A DNA stretch of 64,000 nt. It comes from Trema orientale. Taxonomy: Eukaryota > Streptophyta > Magnoliopsida > Rosales > Cannabaceae. The notes beneath the pieces are model-generated. The model saw only the letters and a list, made by a program, of their open reading frames with translations, ran no database searches and was not told the origin of the DNA. This document shows positions 36,198 to 53,817 of the stretch, in pieces. The translations under genes and the position numbers were made by a program. The DNA lies in assembly GCA_002914845.1 (NCBI GenBank), contig JXTC01000297.1, positions 204,801 to 268,800 of the forward strand. The letters are read 5' to 3'. The stretch's first letter is position 1. Each line of letters starts with the position of its first letter.

Positions 36198-37064
36198 ACT
36201 AGCTCTATTACCACTATTCTTTTTACTCTCCCCACATTCTTTTTAAAACCACACCATAAATTAAAATTTAAAATTTAATTATTTCTTACTATACCCTCAT
36301 TATTCCTAAATTGTCCCTTAATTCATGTCTATCTCTTCTCTTCCCACCCACATCCATCCCTTTCCTTCTTCCCTATTCTTCTACCATACCGACTCCCTCA
36401 TTCATTTTCTTTCTTCTTTCTCTGTGCTCATTCATGATCTATCTTCCTTGCCACAATTTTGTACTTTTCTCTTTTGTTTTGAGACATAGATATGCAAATG
36501 AAAAAGTATTTGTTATATTATTAATTTCTAAAATTAAATGAACTCAATAGCAAAAAAAATCAAATGAACTATAGATGCTAACCAAATGAAAGGTGAGCAG
36601 ATTCCGTTAAATGCTAATTGCAGGATAAAATATACAGTGGACCGAAAAAGAAAAAGAAAATAAAAAAAAAAGAAAAAGAAAATACTCAGTTCTATTGACA
36701 AGGTCTTCTAAATTCTTCATTTTAGTGTTCGTAGTACAATTAAAACCCTTAGATAAGACTATAAACTAGATTTAACAGGCCATATGCAACCTTTTTTAAA
36801 AAAAAAAAAAAAACCCTCCGGAATGATAAAGCTAGCTTAAGAGATGTGCATACAATATTGTTCGTGTTTGAGAAAGGGTGTAAAAAGGTTTTTTCTTTTT
36901 TAATAAAATAGTGTTATGAGAGATGAGTGTAAATTAAGAGAAAAAAATCTTTAAAACAATATGTATTAAAAAAGTAAATTCGTTTAGGGTTATTTTAATA
37001 ATAAAAAAATTTATTAATATAAGATGTGGGAAGAGTGAACAGAGGGGTGGTAATATACGCAACC
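36198..37064. mobile_element. Mutator-like MITE, second clear copy
   Basis: The left end AGCTCTATTACCACTATTCT, then TACTCTCCCCACATTC, and the inverted right end (GCGTATATTACCACCCCTCT) match the family at 33769-34503. TAAAATAAAA flanks both sides (36188-36197 and 37065-37074). This is longer than the usual 9 bp, but the AT-rich site allows chance extension. No transposase frame. Confidence 0.78.
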
Positions 37065-37089
37065 TAAAATAAAATATCTAGATTATTTT

Positions 37090-39120
37090 ATTAGGTGCTA
37101 CAGTTATGGAAAATTGTATAAAACCCTCCAAAACTTCATTCTTCTCACATGCAAGAGCCCGAGAGAGAGGGAGAAGGCCAAAACTATTCAGCCATCTAGC
37201 CACCGCGCCACCGCTTGACACCCCGCGGTCTTCTCCGGTTGTTGACGAACCAGCGCTGGCCATCCCCACCGTGAAACGCTGCCGGAAATCGCAAGTCGGC
37301 TGAGTTGAAGATTCTAGCCACCGTGGACTTATTCAGCTGTAGCTCCTCTATCAGACCTCCTTTTGCGATACCACTGACATTATTAGATTCGTCTCATTGT
37401 CGCCGTCATTTTTTGACCAGTTTTGGCCGTCATCGCACTGCCGGTAAGAATTTCATCGTTTTGGCTATTTTACTAAAATTTTTAAAAAAGTGATATTTTT
37501 ATAATTATTTTGTTAGGTAATTATTTTACCTAAAGTAATTAATTATATGAGGTGAAAGATAGGTAAAAATCATGAGTATTTAAGGTTAGTAAAAGTTAAA
37601 ACGGCATCCGGAAGTGCACTAATTATCAAATAGAAATAGTGGACGTTTTTCCAAATATTTTCAAAAAGTGGTATTTTTGTAGCTTTCGGATTTTGAAGCC
37701 CATTTAAGGCTTGGGACCTCGAAACTGAATTCCGACTTCGAATTTGGACTTAGTGAGGTTGAGAGAAGAATTTTGATATAAACATGACTATATTTCAAAG
37801 TGGCACAAAATCGAGACAGTGGCTCGTGATTAGTACCGTTTTGTGTGCCACGGATCAAGTCCTGCATCGAAACCTACTTTTGATAAATTATATATCTAAC
37901 CTATCATTTTTAGGTACTCTGAATTCAGTGGTGACTTTCGTTTCTTAATCTGAGGCTCCGTTATAAAAGTCACTTTTTCAAGTTGACTTACCGGGATCAT
38001 AAAACGACCGTTCGAATACTCAAGTGACCAACGAGAGATTCTTTGAGCGTTATTAGTTTGGTATTGCTACCATATTAAGGTTGTGGTTCGATTACTTGAT
38101 TTTATATCTATTTTGATTAATAATTACATTAAAACTTATTTATGAAAAATCGTGATTTTAGGTTAATTTGAGAAGCTATTGAAAATTGTTGGATTATATA
38201 GGGATTAGATAGTGTGGATTTTTATACTTATTTTTACATTGTGATTATGGAGTAAAATAACGGTGTGCTGCCCATATTATAGTAAATCCCAGAATAATAC
38301 CAAGTGAGATTTTAAGGCATGATTTGATTCTTGGATGTATGGTTGTCGTGAACTGTTCCATGTTGTATATAACATAGGATCACACACTTGAGTTCTATTA
38401 TTTCATCGCAGTATTTTAGATCACTGGCAAGTTGCTGCAGCGCCAGGTGAGAGGTTTAGGCCCCTACACAGGTTTTTGCTGATACGCCTATGGGCAGTGT
38501 CAGGATGTTGGGTACCTCTGCTGCAAAGGTATTACAGGGCCGTGATTGGAGGATAAGAACTCATTTTTATATCTTGTTGATGTACGATATGTACAATGAT
38601 ATAGTTTTAGTTTTAGTTTTGTGATTATTCTGGATTCTAGTGACTTATAAACTTGATTTATAAATGGATTTAAAGATACTAACCATCCAAGTTTGAGAAA
38701 TTGCATCCATTCAAAAATATAATTGAATTCCTACTGAGTATGTGAATGCTCGATCAACACTTATTTTTCCACTCTCAAGTACTGCTCATTGTGACCTTGG
38801 AATCTCAGGAGTAGAGTAGTGAGAAGCTGGTTACCTTGTTAAACAATTGGTAACTTTGTAAAATAATTCTATTTATTTACCTTGGCTTGTATTAATACTT
38901 AAGGGTCCGTTTCACGGACTCGGTCTGTAAACTATTATATCTGGATTGTGAGAATGATGATGATGCTTGGTTTATTTTATAAATTTTATTTTTAATCTAC
39001 GTCTAACGGTGATCGTAAAATTGTGGAAATTCTACTATTAAAACTATTTTTATAACAGCTATTAAATTTTTATTTGTAAAATTCCCTTTCTGCCACTGGT
39101 CTGGAGTTCGGGTCGTAACA
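37090..39120 (+). mobile_element. Solo-LTR-like remnant (probably Ty3/gypsy), plus orientation
   Basis: A TATA-like box (TTGTATAAAACCC, about 37115) is followed by a GC-rich leader (37140-37310), then AT-rich sequence. The sequence ends TGGAGTTCGGGTCGTAACA at 39120. Plant gypsy LTRs often end in GGGTCGTAACA or GGGTGTTACA and have this layout. The 38430-38530 stretch (CAGCGCCAGGTGAG, GATACGCCTATGGGCAGTGT) is the sort of mid-LTR sequence seen in such elements. No internal coding region or partner LTR is present, and the left boundary is approximate. Confidence 0.5.
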
Positions 39121-39479
39121 TATATGACATACTTAAATTGAAAATATATATGATTATTTAAAAATATGTCACGCACGTACTAGCCCCTCTAACTAGTATT
39201 GCACAAAAAGTTGTACTTTTAAATTTTTGTACCCATGGTGTTCCTTAGAATCAGTTTAGCCGCTGAATTGCATTGAATGGACAAGAGTGTTTTGGGGTCT
39301 GAGTTATCATTGCTTTTGCCACCCAATGCCAATTGATTTGCAAAGAATACGCGTCTCTTAGAAAGAGACATTAATACTTCCATCAAACAAGAAAGTTGTA
39401 ATGAAATTTAGGACAATTACATTACAACTCCACAGACCCAAAGTGAATTAGGATTTAGGCATTAAGCATTAGAAAGAGA
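39121..39479. other. Promoter-side region of the ArfGAP gene
   Basis: Lies between the LTR remnant and the ArfGAP start codon, so the core promoter and 5' leader must be here unless a further upstream exon exists. No TATA box stands out. Confidence 0.4.
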
Positions 39480-43607
<4,128 letters not shown>

Positions 43608-45189
43608 GTATTTCTGTTAGAACGAAGGCCCAGGAATTAATAATCATTCTGCTGTTGGAGTTAAAAGCCATAGCTTTATGGAGTGAAGCAGCATTAATGT
43701 GTACCTGCAAAAAATTCTGAAAGAGAGTACTGTGTACATATCTGATTATAACAAGGTTTGCGTGCAGCCTTAATTTGACGTTGCATGCAGTCTATATTCT
43801 AGTTCTATTCAGATATTGGAAGCTTTAGGTGTCAAATTTAAATACAAAAGTTCTGAAGGCAAACAGTGATTTTCTAGTAGTCAGTCTTCACTTCAAATTG
43901 TGTTCTCCATCATTATCTTAGGTACTTCTGAAATTGCTTGTTTCTTTTAGTTATACTGTGGCTAAATTTTAGAATAAATAGTTTTATTATTATTGCCCAT
44001 ATTTTGGTTGATTTTTGATCTCAAGTTCTTCAAATTTGGTGTTGAGGCTCTTTTTAGCATAAGTAGCTAATGCATGGTATAAGTTGATGTGTCCCGTGAT
44101 TAGGGGCCGGCTGAAGGGTAACAATATAGAACTTAGTCTGCTGTCCAAGGTCTCACCACCCTTCACTGATTAAGGCCAAAAAAATGTTGATTTATTTGTT
44201 TTTGAACATACTTTTTGCATTTTCTTCTCCTTTCTCACTATGCTCTCTCAAATTCTTTGGATTCAAGGAAAAAAAATAAAATTGATTTGTCTTTTGATGA
44301 TCAGTCAAAGGAAGTGCATATTTTATAAGAATAGCTAGAAATTTCTTTGCATATAGCAACTAATCTAATTTACTAGTTTTTGCTCTTATTTCTTATCTAT
44401 TATCCTATTCGAATTTTATGTTTCACTGCCGCAGGTATATTTTTCTCATTCTATAACAAGAACGAAACTCGGAAACAAGCAAGAAAATTATAAATTTTTT
44501 TCATCGTTAAAAGCGTAAGTAATTTCTATTTAAAGGCTATCTCTTCATATTGGTTTTCAAAGAAAGTAAAGCTTTTTGTTTGAAAATAGAAAAACCCAAG
44601 GGATATAATTTTCCAAAACAAAAAATAAATTAGGTCAAAGAAAATGTAGGAAGAAATTAAGAGTAGTCTTCGATCAGGCTTTTACCTTTCTTCAGTACTA
44701 GTTGACTGAGTTTTATAATTACAGAATTATAGTATTTGTTCTTTTATATTGTTCTATTATTTGCATATATAATTGTCTAATTAAGAAGGGTTGACCCAGT
44801 TGCCTTTGGCAACAGAAGCAAACTTTTAATTCGAAATTATAATGGCAACATCAATGAGATGACATCTCAACTGTTATGATTCTTCATCCCGACATATTAT
44901 TTATGTATATATACCAAAAACAAGTACAGGAAAATTCTTTGCATCCTAATTTGAACATATCGGTGGTTTTCTTCCATTATATATGTTTTACCATATAATA
45001 CATAAGAATATATTGATTTATATAATTTTATATATATATATGTAGGTTCCCAATCCAAATATATATATAAATATATATACACACACAGAACAATATCTAA
45101 CTGATGTCTCAACTATACATCCACGTGAATTGAATGATATTCCTAAATTGAATATCTATTCAACTTTTCAGTTGATCAAAGAGCCAGTG

Positions 45190-45191
<2 letters not shown>

Positions 45192-45227
<36 letters not shown>
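45192..45227. repeat. (TA)n microsatellite
   Basis: About 18 TA units followed by GTGTG. Confidence 0.9.
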
Positions 45228-45233
<6 letters not shown>

Positions 45234-48148
45234 AAAATACAAAAACGACCCAGTGTTAGAGCAAGGTACATGGAACCTTAACAATATCCAAAACATTGTG
45301 GGGGGAAGATGGTTACCTTAAATATACTTTTCTTCAAATATTGAATAAAAGGATGGGGCAGAGAAAACTAAGTGTTACTTTTTAAAAGTTTAATTTCTAT
45401 TGTAGCTAGGTGGGTGGAAGAAGATTTCATACTTCTTTTTTTAAAGGAGATTATCCCTTAATTTTCTTATCTTTAAAAATAATACATAAGTAAGGGGTCC
45501 TCAAGCCAACAAAATCATGTGCACATGGCTTGAGTCATAGTGATGTTTATATATATTTGTATATATCTCATGTATATTTGTGATGTAGACGCTTTAGCTC
45601 ATCCATTCAAATTAAATAACTACAAAGGGACACCTAACATATAATTTATTTCATCCTGTTCGACAAAACTGTGGCCCGGCCGATAACCTTTTTCTTAGTC
45701 GATTTCGGATTCATTCGTAGCGCTTTTCCATTAAGTACATAAACATTTTGATCAAAGAGTATCTAACATTGATGTGTTTGAATGATGAGGTCATATATAT
45801 AATTAAGACTATCAACACATAATAAGACATTAAAACTAAGACTTTCTAACAGAGTTATTTGTAAGGACTAAAGGGAAATTACACTTATAATTAATTAGGC
45901 ATGTGAAGATTCTCCTAATTTAAAACTATTTGTAGCTGCCTTTAATTTCTTCCTTATAGGACCTCTCCTATTGGAAGGATCTCAATTATAGAACCTTAGA
46001 TTTTTGTTTTTGTTCTTTCCTAACAAGTCTTTACCTTTTTTTAATTTATTAACACCTATGTCTATAATTATATTTATAATTACATCCATCAACCGTCTTT
46101 ATGAGTTTTAATTAGTCTTAATCTATATATCCTGAGAATAATCTTTTCTTGAAGTATGCACGTGAGTAGAGACATGCAGCTAGCATATTCGCAGCAGAAT
46201 TGATCGTTTCAACATTTCTCTTCTACGTAAAAAGATTTATGCATGTGTGTATTTGTATATATGCTCATGTCTAGCTATAACAGAGACCAATTCTGACCAC
46301 TATTTTCGACGAAGTGTTTAATTATTTTTGAGCTGTAGAATATGCACCTTAAAGATTTTAGGATATCCAAAAATCTCAATCTTTTTTACTTTTTCCTTTT
46401 TTATTAGGTAAACAAAATTACCGTAGTTGAATGAAGTTTTTCATTCAATGAAATTCAATAGGACAGTTTAATGGGTAGAATGTTGGCTGTTTCCTCTAAG
46501 TGTAATCAACAATATGCGTCTTAAGTTTTTAAATTCATTGGAATCATCGTTCGCCACTTTTTAATATATGATATAAGACACGAATAAATAACAATATGTG
46601 TTTTATCTAGGAATCTCATGACCGTGGACCCTCATGTTAAACTTTCTTTATTATTTCAAAAAAAAAATATCGTTACATTATACTTATTAATTATGTGGAG
46701 TCAACACATATATACCATTGAAAATATAGACACGATTTTATAAATGTTTTTGCAATTCTGGATTGCAAAATATCATACGGTAAAATATCAATATAGAGGG
46801 CAACCGATTTCTTGATTTTAAAATGTATTTGTCCGTAATTCCATTTTCGACAAAGTATATTGAACAGCTTATAAAAAATATATCCCCATAATAAAAATAC
46901 ATTATATTTGATTATAATGCATGTGTACTCATTGCATCCCAATTATTCATGGTTGTGCATCCAGCTATATATAACTTTCTCCAGTTCCACAAGTGCATTT
47001 TCTTTTCTTTCTTTTTTATTATTATTTTATTTTTTGAGAAAAAGAAAGGGGAAAATCGGTGAGAAATTTTAACGAAAAATAAGGCACGAGAAAAGTATAT
47101 CACTTGACATTGAGGATAGGTCTTAGGAATGATGAAAGAAGGCCACAATTATCAATAAGCAAAAGTAGCGACCGCTTAGCTTGGCAACAAAGGGATATCT
47201 GGAACCGCCCAGCAAATTGCTGGCCTAGTCTTTTAGACCAAGCAATAACCAACATGGACATGCACTAACCCTATAATTTTAGGGACCCACTGGCACACAC
47301 AAAAATAAACCATCTCGTACGATCCTTAATTTTGTAGATTATTTAATCACGTTATTAATTGGATCATAATTTGAACATAACATGCTAATTAATCAAGTCA
47401 AAGTCTCATAATTATTTCATTAATCATGTAATTACTAAATCAAGTAATGCTATGAAATCGTTAATCTTCTATTTTTCGAACATGTTTAGATTTTTCTTGA
47501 AAGAGTTACTAATTATAATAAGAGTATGACAGTATATATGCTTATTACAATAGTTGGTATAAAAGATTTGGATAATCCCTATGACTATTATACTAATCCT
47601 TACCATTATCGGGTTTTTATAACTATATTAGCATGTTAGAGATACATACATGAAATCACATAAAACAAATAAGGGTCAAGGAAACTTAAAAGAGCAATTA
47701 GCTTATATAGCAAGCTAGCACATTTTTTATAAACAGTACACCAATTTATTTTTCAAATCTAGACCTAATATTGTCATTATACGAACCTTTACACATTCCA
47801 GGTTATTAACAGTTTCATTTGTTATTTTTTTTTTGAGAAAAAGTTTCATTTGTTTTTGGACTGTTTTTAACAATATCAATGTACTACGTGGGATTAAAAT
47901 TCGCTCAGTCTTTGGTGTTAATATATTAATAATATTGATGAAATTAAAGCGGTGATGGACCAATTGGGCACCAAGGGAAAAAGATGAGAAAAGGGATTGG
48001 GCGCCGTATGGTGGGACCCACCACTACGAGTATGTAATTGAGAGGGGAGAGACTGGAGTCTAGAGAGACCTTCCTTTTAATTTAGTTTAAAGAAGCTTCC
48101 ATTTATGATTTATCCCTTTCGTGGAAATTGTGTTTTGGGGCTATATAT

Positions 48149-48150
<2 letters not shown>

Positions 48151-48188
<38 letters not shown>
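48151..48188. repeat. (AT)n microsatellite
   Basis: About 19 AT units, preceded by a shorter TATATATAG stretch. Confidence 0.9.
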
Positions 48189-48190
<2 letters not shown>

Positions 48191-50968
48191 AGCTTCTACG
48201 GAGTGAATTAGTTCAAGTACTCATTATTTGGAATCTCGGTTCTAAATTTGAATCACACTGAGAATAAACATAAAAATATATTATCCCTAATGGAGTGGGA
48301 TGGAGATAAGTTACTAAATATTTTCTTTTAATTTATAATAAATAAAAATTATTAATTAAGGCTCACTTAAAAAAAAAAAAAAACGTAGCTCTAGCTTCTA
48401 TAGCTACTGCTGGCTAGTGGACCACAATTTTATTTTCCTTATGCTCTGTAGCGCTTATCTAGCTACAAAACAAAAGATTCTTGGATTTCTTTCCCCAAGA
48501 ACAATAAAATATTTGCTTTTTGGTTAATATTCAGAAAATAATATAATACCTATATACAACAATTTTTTTTTAAAAAAAAAAAAGCAAAACAAAGTCTTAT
48601 CCCACTCTAGCTACACCAAAACCCATTCTTCATTACCGTTTCCAAAATCAAATGGCAGTATTAATCTGTTTTTATTTCCAAAGAAAAATAAAGAAATTTC
48701 TCTTCCATTTAAGCCGAGAAACTAGTACTATAGGAGTGACAAAAAAAAAAGAAAAAAAAAGAGATTAAAAAGGTTCTAATTAACACAAACATTTAATAAT
48801 TGTCTGTGTTGCATCATTTGTAACTATCCAAATTAACATATTCACTTTCTAAGGGTAAGTACAGTATATTCGATTCTTTAAAAAAAAAAAAAAAAACAAA
48901 ACAAAACAAAAAGAGTAAGTACTGTGTATTTGTAATAATCAATTATGTTAAGGGTCATTTATATTATATTATTGCAGTCATAGTTTTCATGGAATGGAAT
49001 GGAACTGTCTAATAATTTGATAGTTTAGTGACAGGTGCAGACCCTAATTCTCTGTTCGTAAGCCTAGCATCCTAATATACTAAATTATTTAATTTATAAT
49101 CATCGGCTTTGGACTAAGTGATGGAGAAAATTAATAATATAAACGGAACTGATGTCATTCATAGAAGAAAATACTGGTAGCCGGCCGATACAAAAATCAA
49201 GGTCTCTCCATTTAATGGTACAAAACTATAACGGGCTTTGGTAGTAGTTCTCAATTTTTGTCGATTATCAAATAAATGTTGAATTTGCATTTAACGATCT
49301 AATAAATTAAGAAGATGCAATAAATTTAGCTATTAATAGATTATGAATTAATGAATGATTCTTCTCCCTCTACAATGGATTCGAAAAAAGATTTTGATAG
49401 ATGTATGACGTTATATTTTTATATATATTTATGATGGACTTGGAGAGCTGGAACTTAGAACTCTCCAAATTTGGAAAAGATTTGATGCTACGGTAACCAG
49501 ACTTACATAATATATAGAATACATTTTGAAAGTTCTATTGTAACTATTCAAACCTCGCATTGCATATAGATTTTTTTTTTTTTTTGTAAAATGAATAATA
49601 TTATTAATTCTTAGTGGCCTAAGGCAATATATTATCTTAGAACGCATTCTTGATTTTAATTAAGCGATCGATTCAAATCTTCTATCAAAAGTTCATGTCC
49701 CTCTCTTTGTCTGGCCTATTCCAATGTGAAGTTTTAGTAGACTTGAATAAAGGAATTATCAAGACGTGTTGACAATTCACTGTGACCAATTTTGACCTGT
49801 AAGTAACTACAATAAGATAACTAAAATGTGTATGTTCACAAGCGTTGGAACTCAAAAACTATTTAGTGATGATATAAAAAATTATCAATCCTAATCTTTT
49901 ATCAATTCATAGTTTCCTCTTCGAATTATACAAATGTGGCTCTTAGACTTTAATTTGTATGTTAGATAAAGTGATTCCCAACTTTAGTGAAGATGAGATC
50001 TTCGGAGACTAGTTAGGTCTGGTTACAAGTGAAGTTAAATAGTTTGAGTTATATTATTCAACCTTTGGACTAGATCACAACAATACAGCCAACGAGTAGA
50101 ACCAAAAAGAAAAAGCAAATAATGCAAGTGATTAAAGGGCATAAGAGAAGGAATCCCTGTACCCACAAAACATCAAGACGGTTTACTGTCTAGAAAATCT
50201 TGTATGGTTACCAATTCCTTCCTTATTACATAATTAGCCTCTCATTAGATGTGTTTATTGCTAAGTTAGAATATAATCGGTTTACTGTCTGGAAAATGAT
50301 CATTCATAGTTACCAATTCATCCCAATCGCAACATTTCAAATACTTTCTCCCACCCTAAATCTCACAGAGTTTGTAGTCTATGATATTGATGGTTAATTA
50401 GTGCGTCTATTTTTCATATATATATATATATATTTGTAGGTATTATGAATTATATTTTAACTTTAGATTTTAGTTTTGAAGCTTTCAAACTCAAACAAAT
50501 ATATATGTCAACCATACCAACAACTCAATTTTCATATGTTAGATGAACATTTTAATACTTTAACTTCTTATATTAAGTAATATTTTTAGCAATAAGCCTA
50601 CAAGTTTATAATTTAGTTTTAAATAACATATATATCTTCCCAAATTTAAGACAAAAATCTTAAATTAAATATTTTTATAAAGTATAGCGTTAATAAAAAA
50701 AATATCTTGAATGATTTCTCTCATCTAACTCTCACGGAGCTTGTGGTTTATGACTCGATATGTTTTAACTTTAACTTTTTATTTTTCTTTTGTAGTTATT
50801 ATGAATTATATTTTACTTTTATATTTTAATTTTGAAGATTTCACATTCAAACGAAGATATATGTTAACCATATATTGTATGCAACAACACAATTTTTCAT
50901 ATATCGGATAAATAATAATAATACTTCTATAAATTTTTAATTTATTTTTAGATAACATATATATATAT

Positions 50969-51462
50969 ATAGGATAATTCCAAAAATACCTTTTCTGTTT
51001 TAGTTAAATACTGCGGTTAACCCTCTAGTCTCATAAAATTCAAAAGTATCTTTCTGTTTTTCAAAACAGGAAAAAAGTATACCTTATCTACTTTTTGGTC
51101 AAACTTGAACTGCGAAATGTCTAAAAATACATTCGCATATATTTCTAAAATCTATTACCAAACACTCTCATATCTAATTAATTATTTTTTAAAAAAAACA
51201 TTTTTTCAAGGATTATAAAATACTATTTTGGTAATAATTTTTAAAATATTTTTTTGTTATTAAAAAGATTAAAAAAAAATTGTTTAATTAGATATCAATA
51301 TCTAAGGGTATTATTGTCATTTAAGAAAGATTTTAGTCAAAAATTTGAAGAAAAAGGGAGGAAGGATACCTTTTTCTTATTTTAGAAAATAGAGAGATAT
51401 TTTTGGGTTTTAACTACGGCATTTACCTAAAACAGAGAATGTATTTTTAGGATTATTTCTAT
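50969..51462. mobile_element. MITE with long inverted repeats, in copy 2 of the duplication
   Basis: Left arm AGGATAATTCCAAAAATACC, TTTTCTGTTTTAGTTAAATA; inverted right arm AGAAATAATCCTAAAAATAC, TTCTCTGTTTTAGGTAAATG. The arms are about 55 bp with moderate divergence. Insertion lies in an (AT)n stretch, so the duplication length is not readable, but the clean copy of the tandem repeat lacks the element. Confidence 0.82.
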
Positions 51463-51516
51463 ATTATATATAATTTCTCAAATTTAAGATAAAATCTTAA
51501 ATAAAATATTCTTATA

Positions 51517-52945
51517 ATATCACCTAGGATCTCCATCTTTTTTCTGATGTATTACTTAGGTGCTCAATTTTTTTTTTTTTTTTTGTAGCACTTGACTCCT
51601 CAAACTCATAATTTAGTAATACATAAGTCCTTTTCTAACATTTCTGTCAAGAGTGATTGTTAAATATCACGTGGTGTACATGTGATAATTCTCACAAAGA
51701 TAAAATGGAGGAAAAAAATAGAACAACTCAAAAATTGCCATTGATGTCTAAAATGCTCTCATTAATATCTAGAACATCCCAAAACTATATAAGAACGATG
51801 CAAAAAATTTATCTCATGTAAAGGATAATAATTGCAAACCATTATCAAAAATCGATAATCATATTACATAAATTAAAGACACAACTCACAAGGAAATTCA
51901 AAAATTTTCATAGTTATCAAATGAATTTAACTAACCACGATAGGTAAATGGATAAAGGTAAACATTACATCTATAGAAAATTTTATACTGCATCAACCAC
52001 GATCTAGATTCCTATAAATAAATATATAAAAAAGTATCTCTAATCACATAATGGTATATAACAAAAACGATCCTATCACCACCAAAAAAAGGGCTAATAA
52101 TAGAAATAATTTGGCCCCAAAGGGAAAAAGATCAAATTTCATTTCCGCAAAATTCATAATAATAAATTTTTTGTTAACAAAATTATGGAATACAATTATC
52201 AAAATACCATAGAAATAGAAACAAGTTGATCTGCAAATCTGAGAATATCAAACGAAAATTAATGAAAGATCGAGAGATAGAGATCTGAGAAGGACAATTG
52301 TCTTTAACGAGTACGCTGAAGGCTTCCTTAAAGATCTAGTTGTTAGTGAGTTGATTGACTGTTAGAGAAGGTGGAGAGAAGAGAAATGCATGAAAAATTG
52401 TGAAAACCAAACTGGGTTCATTACAAAAATAGGGAGAAATTAGGAGAGGATTGTGCATGCTCCTTAAATTTGTTTCTCTAACGTGAAAAATTGATGATGG
52501 GGTTATCTAATTTATGTACGTAGAAAATAGGAATGTAGAGATTACAACTCCTTGGTTTAGAGTGGTTGATGCTTTTATTAATAAGGTATTTTGAGATGCA
52601 AAGTCTCAGAAAAAATGAGAATGTGAATCGTACAAGTAAAAGTAAGGATAATGAAGAAAGGTGGAATATTAAAAAGAATACCATGGAAATGTCAGAGATA
52701 ATTCTTTGAAGCTCAATATCAATATCAGTGGTGGCTTTTTGGAATGTGCTGGGTTGATAAAGCTTTTGTTTCCCATTATTGCCCTTGTAAGAATGATTCA
52801 CATGCTGTCCACGTGACATTTGACGGCTATTTATAAAGGAAATGTTAAAAAAGTAAATAGTGAGTTTGAGGAATTAAGTACTACAAAAGAAAGATTAAGG
52901 ACCTAAGCGATACGTCGAGGAAAGGATGGGGACCCTAGGTGATAT
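51517..52945. mobile_element. Mutator-like non-autonomous element, 1.43 kb
   Basis: Left terminus ATATCACCTAGGATCTCCAT and inverted right terminus ATATCACCTAGGGTCCCCAT, with arms continuing over about 100 bp (ACTTAGGTGCTCAATTTTTT, GTAGCACTTGACTCCTCAAA against GTAGTACTTAATTCCTCAAA). Flanks TATTCTTATA (51507-51516) and TATCCTTATA (52946-52955) form a 9-10 bp duplication with one change. The clean copy of the tandem repeat has a single TATTTTTATA at that place. No transposase frame is present; the minus-strand frame 52478-52819 shows no known domain. Confidence 0.85.
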
Positions 52946-52977
52946 TATCCTTATAAAGTATCACATTAATAAAAGGG

Positions 52978-53333
52978 ATAATATCACTTTTATACCTCAT
53001 ATTTTAACACTTTGTTCAATTTGTACCTTTTGTTTTGGTTGTTATCAATAGTGACTTTTAAGTTTGAAATTTGTTACAAATTTATATCCTAGTACCAATT
53101 TAGAGCAGTGAATTTACCATAATGATATAATAAATTTATTCTCAGATTAGTTTTTATAAAGTTTATTTTCAATTTTTTAAATGGCATTTTAGTAAAGTAA
53201 CTGCTCTAAATTGGTGTAAGGGTATAAATTTGTAACAGATTTCAAATTTAAGGGTCAATATTGATAATAATCAAAATAAAAGGTACAAATTATACATAGT
53301 GTCAAAATAAAAGGCATAAAAGTGATTTTATAT
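52978..53333. mobile_element. Long-TIR MITE, copy 2 of two
   Basis: Same element as about 29863-30217. Arms TATCACTTTTATACCTCATA, TTTTAACACTTTGTTCAATT and CAATTTAGAGCAGTGAATTT are inverted on the right (ATCACTTTTATGCCTTTTAT, TTTTGACACTATGTATAATT). The target, read from the clean tandem copy, was near AATATCTTG. Confidence 0.85.
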
Positions 53334-53817
53334 CTTGATTTTATCCATTGATAAAATAAATATTCTTAACTATATAATAAATTGATTACTTAGAAATTAT
53401 GTCGCTGAGAAATATACTAATTTATAGAAATTTTGATCTTCTGGTTTTTATTTATACTAAGTTCAAATTAGTATACTAATTAGTTTTCTATTTGTCTTTT
53501 CTTTCATTTGTGATGTTTTATGATAAGTGTTCTTTTAATTTTATTTGAAGATTATAAAATGGGGATCTCAATTTTAAGGTTTGAAAAAAAGAACAAATTT
53601 TGAGTTAATTTTTACTTCAGATTTTTAAAAATTAATAATATTTGTTAAAAAAAAAATTTGTAAATAACTAAAAAGACCGTTGATTGTTGGGTTATATATG
53701 ATTTTTAAATAGAAAAATTAAACTCAATACCAATTGTATAGTTAAGTTTTAGAATTTAGCACATTTCTCAAAAAGTTTTTGTTCAAAACAATTTTTATTA
53801 TAAAGTTCCAAATATAT

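Larger units (their letters stand above)
43608..50329. other. Long intergenic region with microsatellites, no gene supported
   Basis: The first few hundred bases probably include the ArfGAP 3' untranslated region. The rest is AT-rich with no credible coding frame. Simple repeats are (TA)n at 45192-45227 and (AT)n at 48151-48188. Less AT-rich patches at 44085-44180, 47150-47290 and 47990-48075 contain no frame I can assign. Confidence 0.4.
50330..53340. repeat. Tandem duplication of about 370 bp, second copy split by three transposons
   Basis: Copy 1 (about 50340-50711) and copy 2 (about 50712 onward) share CTCACRGAGYTTGTRGT. They also share TATTATGAATTATATTTTAA-like, TTTTGAAGMTTTCA and ATTCAAACRAAKATATATGT-like words, and the ending AAATTTAAGAYAAAATCTTAA with TATAAAGTATNNCRTTAATA. 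In copy 2 these words are separated by the elements at 50969-51462, 51517-52945 and about 52978-53333. Copy 1 has none of them. Confidence 0.8.

Noticed and set aside
52478-52819. 113-codon minus-strand frame as a transposase
   Set aside because: No DDE, zinc-finger or other transposase motif is visible and the composition is low-complexity.
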